NCBI RefSeq assembly: GCF_001665605.1
Contig: NZ_LZSV01000004.1
Location: 144,109-208,108 of the forward strand
Source of the DNA: Mycobacterium sp. 852014-50255_SCH5639931
GTDB lineage: Bacteria > Actinomycetota > Actinomycetes > Mycobacteriales > Mycobacteriaceae
Length of the DNA: 64,000 bases
Direction: 5' to 3'
The notes under the pieces were generated by a model. It did no database searches. It was not told where the DNA came from and saw only the letters and a list, made by a program, of their open reading frames with translations. This document shows positions 58,842 through 64,000 of the stretch, in pieces. The stretch's first letter is position 1; each line of letters begins with the position of its first letter. Both the position numbers and the translations under genes were made by a program.

Positions 58842-60794
58842 TCAGTTCGTGATCTCGTCCGCCAAGTTTTCCGGGTGCAGCATCTCGGCGTAGCGCAGTT
58901 GCTCCGGAATCCCGAAGCCGTCGACGAGCGTTTGCGCGTGCGGGCGCAGCGCGCGGCACCGATCGTTGATACCGCGGGTGACGGCCTTGGCCCGCTCGGT
59001 GGACAGGTAGCGATGCTCGATGTACCAGGCCTTGTCGTGCTCGATCACCGACAGCGCGTACAAATCACACAGGATGCCGAGCAGTTCGCGGGCTTCCTCG
59101 TGCGGGCACGCGTCGATGCCGGCGACGAACGCTTCGAGCACCACCCGGTCGATGTGCGCGGAAGCGGCGTGCAGCACGTGATCCTGCACCGCGTTGAAGG
59201 CATCGAATTCCGACATCTCCTTGGACTTGGCCTGCAGTCGACGCGCGACGGACGCCAGCAGGTATTCCTCGCGGTCCTCGAACATTTTGATCTGCGTGCC
59301 GCGGTTGAAGAGGCTGCCCTCTTCCTCGCTGTCCTGTCGGGAGTCCACGATGGTTTGGATAATCGTCTCGGCGGCAGTGCGTTTGACGACGCGCTCGCCG
59401 ACGGTGTTGGCGGCGAAACGCACCCATTCGACCGGGCTCATGCTGCGGATGTCGTCGGCGTAAGCCGTCAGCAGCTCCTTGGCCACCAACTGCGTCAGCA
59501 CGTGGTTGTCGCCCTCGAACGTGGTGAAGACGTCGGTGTCACCGCGCAATGCGACCAACCGGTTCTCGGCCATGTAGCCCGCGCCGCCGCAAGCCTCTCG
59601 CGCCTCCTGAATCGCCCGGGACGCGTGCCAGGTGTTGGCCGCCTTCAGCCCGGCGGCGCGCGCCTCCAATTCCCGCTGCTCGTCGGCGTCGACGGCGTCC
59701 GCGGTCTGGATGTCGTGGCATTTACTGACCAACTCGTTCTGGGCAAACTGCAGCGCGTATGACTTTGCGATCAAAGGGAACAATCGGCGCTGATGCACCA
59801 GGTAGTCCATGATCAGCACCTCGGACTCGTCATCGGGTGCGCTGAATTGCTTGCGCTGCAACGCGTATCGCGTGGCGATGTCCAGCGCGACGCGACCCGC
59901 GGCGCCCGCGCTGCCGCCCACCGTGATCCGTCCGCGGACCAACGTGCCCAGCATGGTGAAGAATCGGCGGTTCGGATTCTCGATCGGCGAACTGTAGGTG
60001 CCGTCCGGCGCCACGTCGCCGTATTTGTTCAACAGGTTCACCCGCGGGACGCGTACGTGGTCGAACACGATGCGGCCGTTGTCGACGCCGGGCAGGCCGC
60101 CCTTGTATTCACAGTCCGAGGTGGTCACGCCGGGCAGGTCGTTGCCGTCGGAGTCGCGGATCGGCACCATCAGGCAGTGCACGCCGTGGTGAAGCGGTTT
60201 GCCGTCCTCGTGCGTGATCAGTTGGGCGAATACCGCTGCCATGGTGGCCGTTTCGGCCGCGCCACCGATGTAGTCCTTGCGCGCCGTCGGCGTGGGGGAG
60301 TCGATGACGAACTCTTCGGTCTCGGGGTCGTAGGTCGCGGTGGTCTCCAGCGACTGGACGTCGCTGCCGTGCCCGGTCTCGGTCATCGCGAAGCAGCCCC
60401 GCAACTCGAGGCTGATGATCTTCTTCACGTACGTCTCGTGATGACGCTCGGTGCCCAGGTTCTCCACGGCGCCGCCGAATAGGCCCCACTGGACGCCGGC
60501 CTTCACCATCAACGACAGGTCCGACATCGCGAGCATCTCGATCATCGTGATCGCCGCGCCGATGTCGCCGGTGCCGCCGTGCTCCTTGCGGAAGTTGTCG
60601 GCCGCGGCACCGAACGCGGCCATGATCCTCATCTGCTCGGCCACCTTGGTGCGCGCGATCACCGTGTTCGGGGTGTAGTGGGGCCGGAACAGGTCCTCGC
60701 TCATGGTGGATCGCAGCTGGTTTCTCGTGTCCCGCCAACGCCCGTCGAGGGCGTTGCGCAGCTGCTCGGCAATGGTTGCGGTGTCTGGCGCCAT
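58842..60794 (-). CDS. Acyl-CoA oxidase/dehydrogenase family protein
   Basis: A 650-residue flavoenzyme of the acyl-CoA oxidase (ACOX) architecture, larger than ordinary FadE dehydrogenases. FAD/substrate motifs are LRGCFAMTETGHGSDVQSLETTA, GGAAETATMAAVFAQL, GRITVGGSAGAAGRVAL, RKQFSAPDDESEVLIMDY and EACGGAGYMAENRL, the last carrying the region of the catalytic base. A helical C-terminal domain follows. ATG 60794 begins MAPDTATIAEQLR; the longer frame to 61028 runs through the divergent promoter region and is not supported. It should catalyse the first step of beta-oxidation or a related desaturation; chain specificity is unknown. Confidence 0.88.
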   Translation of the reverse strand: MAPDTATIAEQLRNALDGRWRDTRNQLRSTMSEDLFRPHYTPNTVIARTKVAEQMRIMAAFGAAADNFRKEHGGTGDIGAAITMIEMLAMSDLSLMVKAGVQWGLFGGAVENLGTERHHETYVKKIISLELRGCFAMTETGHGSDVQSLETTATYDPETEEFVIDSPTPTARKDYIGGAAETATMAAVFAQLITHEDGKPLHHGVHCLMVPIRDSDGNDLPGVTTSDCEYKGGLPGVDNGRIVFDHVRVPRVNLLNKYGDVAPDGTYSSPIENPNRRFFTMLGTLVRGRITVGGSAGAAGRVALDIATRYALQRKQFSAPDDESEVLIMDYLVHQRRLFPLIAKSYALQFAQNELVSKCHDIQTADAVDADEQRELEARAAGLKAANTWHASRAIQEAREACGGAGYMAENRLVALRGDTDVFTTFEGDNHVLTQLVAKELLTAYADDIRSMSPVEWVRFAANTVGERVVKRTAAETIIQTIVDSRQDSEEEGSLFNRGTQIKMFEDREEYLLASVARRLQAKSKEMSEFDAFNAVQDHVLHAASAHIDRVVLEAFVAGIDACPHEEARELLGILCDLYALSVIEHDKAWYIEHRYLSTERAKAVTRGINDRCRALRPHAQTLVDGFGIPEQLRYAEMLHPENLADEITN

Positions 60795-60942
60795 AACCCG
60801 ACCGTATCCTGCGGTTCCCGTCGCGGGAATAACGACCTGATGACAGGGGCGAGCCAATTGGTGTTTCACCGAGCGTGCCTCCAGTGCGAGGTCGAGGCCC
60901 GATTCTCGCGCTGAGTGCACGCTCGGCGATACCTTCTCGGGT

Positions 60943-62058
60943 ATGTGCCGTCTGAGGGTTGCGTCCGTGTGCCTCGCCCTGTTGCTGGGGGGATGCTCGC
61001 CCGCCCACCCGCCCACTCCGGCGCCCACGCCGCGGCCGATGCTGACTTACCTCGGTCAGTCGCGGATCCCGTTCAATGCCACCTTCGACGGCACCGTCAT
61101 CGGCGGGTTGTCGGCGCTCAGCTATGACGCGGGCCGTCACCTCTATTACGTCATCAGCGACGACCGCTCCGAGAAGAACCCGGCCCGCTTTTACACCGTG
61201 CAATTGTCCTTGTCGGACAGGGGAATCGACAACGTCACCTTCACCGGCACCCGCCCGCTGCTGGACCGGTCCGGCCAGCCGTTCCCGCCGCTCAGGCCGG
61301 ACGCCACGCCACCCGTCATTCCCCCGGATCCCGAGGGCGTCGCCTTCGATCCCGGCCGGCAACGGCTGTATTGGTCCTCCGAAGGCGAGCGGCGCACCGC
61401 GGGACCGTTGCTGCTCGACCCGTGGGTGCGATCGGCTGCGCTCGACGGCGCCTACCTCGGCCAGTTCACGCTGCCGGCGAACCTGGCGATGTCCGCGCAG
61501 CCCACGGGTCCGCGCCGGAACAAGGCGCTAGAGGGATTGGCGCTGACGCCCGATGGCCAATCGCTGTTCGCCGCGATGGAGGACCCCGGTTACAACGACG
61601 GGCCGGTCAGCGACGACGGCCACCGCGTGCTCACCCGGGTGACCAAGTTCGACGTCGCCTCCGGGGCGCCCACCGCGCAGTACGCCTACCCGATGGAGCC
61701 GCCCACACCGCCCGCCGACGTCAACGGCCTCTCCGACCTGGTCGCGCTGTCGGACACCACGTTTCTGGTGATCGAACGATCCTCCGCCATGCCGCCGACC
61801 GTGCGGATTTACCGGGCCGAGATCGGCGCGGCGACCGACGTTTTGGCCACCCCGTCGATGAAGGACGCGGCCGTGACCCCGATGAGCAAGACCCTGGCGG
61901 TCGACTTGTCCGCCACGCCGGGACTGTCGCCCCTCGATAATGTCGAGGGCATCACGCTGGGGCCGAAGCTGCCCGATGGTCGTCAATCGGTGGTGCTGGT
62001 CAGCGACAACAACTTCTCACCGAGTCAGGTCACTCAGTTCCTGTTGTTCGCGATGTGA
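60943..62058 (+). CDS. Esterase-like phytase-domain lipoprotein
   Basis: A 371-residue exported protein. The N-terminus MCRLRVASVCLALLLGGC carries a lipobox with Cys18. The rest is the esterase-like-activity-of-phytase beta-propeller family: LGQSRIPFNATFDGTVIGGLSAL, YYVISDDRSEKNPARFYTV, PDPEGVAFDPGRQRLYWSSEGE, KALEGLALTPDGQSLFAAMED, DVNGLSDLVALSDTTFLVIERS and DNVEGITLGPKLPDG. Acidic residues in SDDRS, PEG and ALEG are the usual metal and substrate contacts. A phosphate-ester or lactone substrate is possible but not shown. It is divergent from the acyl-CoA oxidase gene and overlaps the convergent transporter gene by 42 bp. Confidence 0.85.
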   Translation: MCRLRVASVCLALLLGGCSPAHPPTPAPTPRPMLTYLGQSRIPFNATFDGTVIGGLSALSYDAGRHLYYVISDDRSEKNPARFYTVQLSLSDRGIDNVTFTGTRPLLDRSGQPFPPLRPDATPPVIPPDPEGVAFDPGRQRLYWSSEGERRTAGPLLLDPWVRSAALDGAYLGQFTLPANLAMSAQPTGPRRNKALEGLALTPDGQSLFAAMEDPGYNDGPVSDDGHRVLTRVTKFDVASGAPTAQYAYPMEPPTPPADVNGLSDLVALSDTTFLVIERSSAMPPTVRIYRAEIGAATDVLATPSMKDAAVTPMSKTLAVDLSATPGLSPLDNVEGITLGPKLPDGRQSVVLVSDNNFSPSQVTQFLLFAM

Positions 62059-64000
62059 CGCCCTAGGGATCTGCCGCTGGACGACCGGCCTCAGCCGATA
62101 GAGGGCGAAGCCCGCGGCCGCGACGCCGAAGAGCACCAGCATCGTCATGTCGAACACCCACCAGCCGCTGTAGTGGGTCCACATCTGCGAGTTGGCGGCC
62201 AGCCCGTCGACCCTGCGCAGGTCAACGGTGGACGCCGACGCGGCGAAGCCCCATTGGGCCGGGACGAACCAGGAGACCTGTTGGAAGCCCCATTTGCTCA
62301 CCAGCTGAACGAGGCTTCCGTTGAACAGCGCGGACGCCAGGATCACCGGCAGCAGCAGCGGCAACACCTCACGCAGCGACGTCCCCAGCGCCGACAACGC
62401 GAGCCCGACCACCGCGGACACGATGGCCGTCACCGCCACGCTCGCATACAGCTCGACCGTGGCGTTGTGCAGCAAGGCGGCGCCACGCGGGGGTCCGCCC
62501 CTGCCGGCGACGACGATGGCGAACACGATGGCCGTCAGGATGGCCGCGGCCAGGCCGAACACCAGGATCTTGGCGGCCAGGTAGGCCGCGGTCGACAGCC
62601 CGAGAGCCTGCTCGCGCCGGAAGATGCGTTGCTCGCGCGCCACGGCCCGGATGGTCAGCGCGGTGCCGATGATCACCGCGGCGACGTTGAGCGCAGCCAG
62701 GATCTCGATGGCCTCGTGCGGGTGAGTACTGCCCGGCCCGGGCCGGGCGAGGCCCGAATCGCCCGGTATCAGCAGGGTCAGACCCGCAAGCGCGAACGGC
62801 AAGATCGCCAAGAGCACGAAATAGAGGCGGTCGGCGAAAATCAGCCGGACATCGCGGCGGGCCAGCAGCCGGATCTGCCGCGTCATGGCGGGCTCGGCGG
62901 GGGGCGGCGGCGGGGCGGTGATCTCCGGCGGCGCCGTCAACGTCGATCCCGGCGGCCGGGCGCGGAAGGCGCGGTGGGTTCCGTCTGGGTCGGCGCTCAC
63001 CCGCTCGAGCACCCTCGACCAGTCGGCGGTGCCCATCGCGGACTCGATCTGCAGTGGCGGGCCCAGAAAGGCCGGCGTGCCGGCGGAGGTGAGAACCAGC
63101 ACCTGGTCACAAAGGTCGAGGTTCGTCAACGACGTCTGCGACGACACGGCGGCCACGACCACGCAGCCGATGTCGGCCTGGCGCCGCAGCATTGCCATCA
63201 CGTGGCGTTGCTGCTCCGCGTCCAGACCGGCGGTCGGCTCGTCGACGACGAGCAGTGTCGGCCGGGTGATGAGCTCGACCGCCAGCGCGGCACACCGGCG
63301 CACCTCGGGCGAAAGCTTGCCGATCCGGCTGGACTCGTATGGTGTCAGCTCGAGCTCCTCGAGAACCTGGCTGACCACGCGGTCGCGTTGCTCGGGTGGA
63401 ATGTCGTGCGGCAGGCGAATTTCGGCGGCGTATCTAAGGGCCTGGGCGACGGTGAGCTGGCGGTGCAGGCGGTCCTCGGACGAGACGATGCCGATGCGGG
63501 TGCGCATGGACTCCGGCTCGGCGTGCACGTCGTGGCCGTCGACGGTGACCCGCCCGGAGCTGAGTTGCCTGGTGCCTGCGAGCAGGCCGAGCAGCGCGGA
63601 GTTGCGTGCGGCCGACGGCCCGACGACCGCGGTGAATGTGCCCGGACGCGCCGTGAACGAGATGTCCGACACGATCTCGCGTCCGTCGATGCCGAGACCC
63701 AGCTGGTATGCGACCACCCCCACCGTGCGCGCGTCGGCTTTGAGTGGCAAGCGATAGGTGGCATTCGCCTCCGCGGTGCGGAAGGAGGGGCGCGCGACGC
63801 GCAGCTTCGAGGTGATCATCCGCTCGATGAGGCCCGGGCCACCCTTCTCCGGGGCCTCGGCCGCGGCGGCGGGCTCGGCGGGCGGCTCGACCGGCGGCGG
63901 TTGCGGCGGCACGACGCGCATGCGCTGGGTCTCGCGCAGGGTCGGCGCGCGCAGGTTCGGATCGATCGGATGGGCGGGGGTCGGAGCGGCGGGGGGAGGA
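62017..64000 (-). CDS. ABC transporter, FHA-ABC (Rv1747-like) type, 5' end outside window
   Basis: A half-transporter with an ATPase domain followed by membrane helices. The frame stays open upstream of the ATG at 63921 to the window edge (Pro-rich PTPAHPIDPNLRAPTL), as in FHA-linker-ABC proteins, so FHA domains probably lie outside. The ATPase part keeps Walker B (TLLVVDEPTAGLD), but Walker A reads GPSAARNSALL without the Lys, the signature is LSPEVRRCAAL, and the switch His is replaced (AAVSSQTS). The ABC2-type membrane domain has six helices (FVLLAILPFALAGLTLLI; ILVFGLAAAILTAIVFAIVVAG and others). Catalytic competence of this ATPase is doubtful. Confidence 0.85.
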   Translation of the reverse strand, partial: PPPAAPTPAHPIDPNLRAPTLRETQRMRVVPPQPPPVEPPAEPAAAAEAPEKGGPGLIERMITSKLRVARPSFRTAEANATYRLPLKADARTVGVVAYQLGLGIDGREIVSDISFTARPGTFTAVVGPSAARNSALLGLLAGTRQLSSGRVTVDGHDVHAEPESMRTRIGIVSSEDRLHRQLTVAQALRYAAEIRLPHDIPPEQRDRVVSQVLEELELTPYESSRIGKLSPEVRRCAALAVELITRPTLLVVDEPTAGLDAEQQRHVMAMLRRQADIGCVVVAAVSSQTSLTNLDLCDQVLVLTSAGTPAFLGPPLQIESAMGTADWSRVLERVSADPDGTHRAFRARPPGSTLTAPPEITAPPPPPAEPAMTRQIRLLARRDVRLIFADRLYFVLLAILPFALAGLTLLIPGDSGLARPGPGSTHPHEAIEILAALNVAAVIIGTALTIRAVAREQRIFRREQALGLSTAAYLAAKILVFGLAAAILTAIVFAIVVAGRGGPPRGAALLHNATVELYASVAVTAIVSAVVGLALSALGTSLREVLPLLLPVILASALFNGSLVQLVSKWGFQQVSWFVPAQWGFAASASTVDLRRVDGLAANSQMWTHYSGWWVFDMTMLVLFGVAAAGFALYRLRPVVQRQIPRASHREQQELSDLTR

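Overview
The window is high-GC actinobacterial DNA and is almost certainly from a Mycobacterium outside the M. tuberculosis complex. Its gene order follows, in reverse, the block M. tuberculosis carries as roughly Rv2379c down to Rv2330c: mbtF-mbtG-mbtH-cfp2-hrcA-dnaJ2-rsmE-phoH-ybeY-era-amiA2-recO-uppS-zur-smtB-glyS-PPE-TPM protein-dgt-dnaG-tRNA-Asn-mez-cysE-cysK-lppP. A PPE gene, a complete mce operon, mycobactin genes and a trehalose sulfotransferase support the genus. The species cannot be read from the sequence alone.

Layout. 1-5276: 3' end of the mycobactin operon (mbtF partial, mbtG, mbtH). 5446-6649: two tandem copies of the secreted antigen MTB12/CFP-2. 6643-8497: an ECF sigma factor paired with a carboxymuconolactone-decarboxylase-like protein, then a small conserved gene. 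8712-17090: a forward run of housekeeping genes (hrcA, dnaJ2, rsmE, phoH, ybeY, a CBS-domain protein, era), with an extra secreted proline-rich protein inserted between ybeY and the CBS gene. 17160-24365: amiA2, recO, uppS, a YbjN-like gene, an alpha/beta hydrolase, the zinc regulators zur and smtB, and divergent glyS. 24588-32834: PPE, a small acidic protein, a TPM/coiled-coil protein, dgt, a shortened sodC-like lipoprotein, dnaG and tRNA-Asn. 32847-39920: a sulfur-flavoured region (malic enzyme, membrane thioredoxin, cysE, cysK1, putative sulfate/sulfite exporter with a tiny membrane partner, stf0) containing two gene remnants. 40533-51330: an mce operon (two yrbE, mceA-F, two Mce-associated proteins, a CAP-like secreted protein). 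51354-58049: a rhodanese-rhodanese-sulfite oxidase fusion facing a nitrate reductase-diflavin reductase fusion (NasN type), with a decayed segment between them. 58329-64000: lppP, an acyl-CoA oxidase-like enzyme, a phytase-like lipoprotein and an FHA-ABC type transporter that runs off the window.

The most unusual part is 51354-58139. A molybdenum sulfite oxidase domain is fused behind two rhodanese domains. Next to it, a 57-bp promoter-like element of the nitrate reductase gene (GTAAN-N6-GAAAC-N17-GAAAC) recurs at the other end of that gene, where it drives only a short fragment resembling the reductase's own C-terminus, followed by a frameshifted rhodanese/DUF2892 gene. This looks like the remains of a rearranged nitrogen/sulfur locus. 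Other notable points are a 22-bp junction repeat around the gene inserted after ybeY, a glycyl-tRNA synthetase with a four-cysteine zinc ribbon beside zinc regulators, and an ABC ATPase domain lacking the Walker A lysine.
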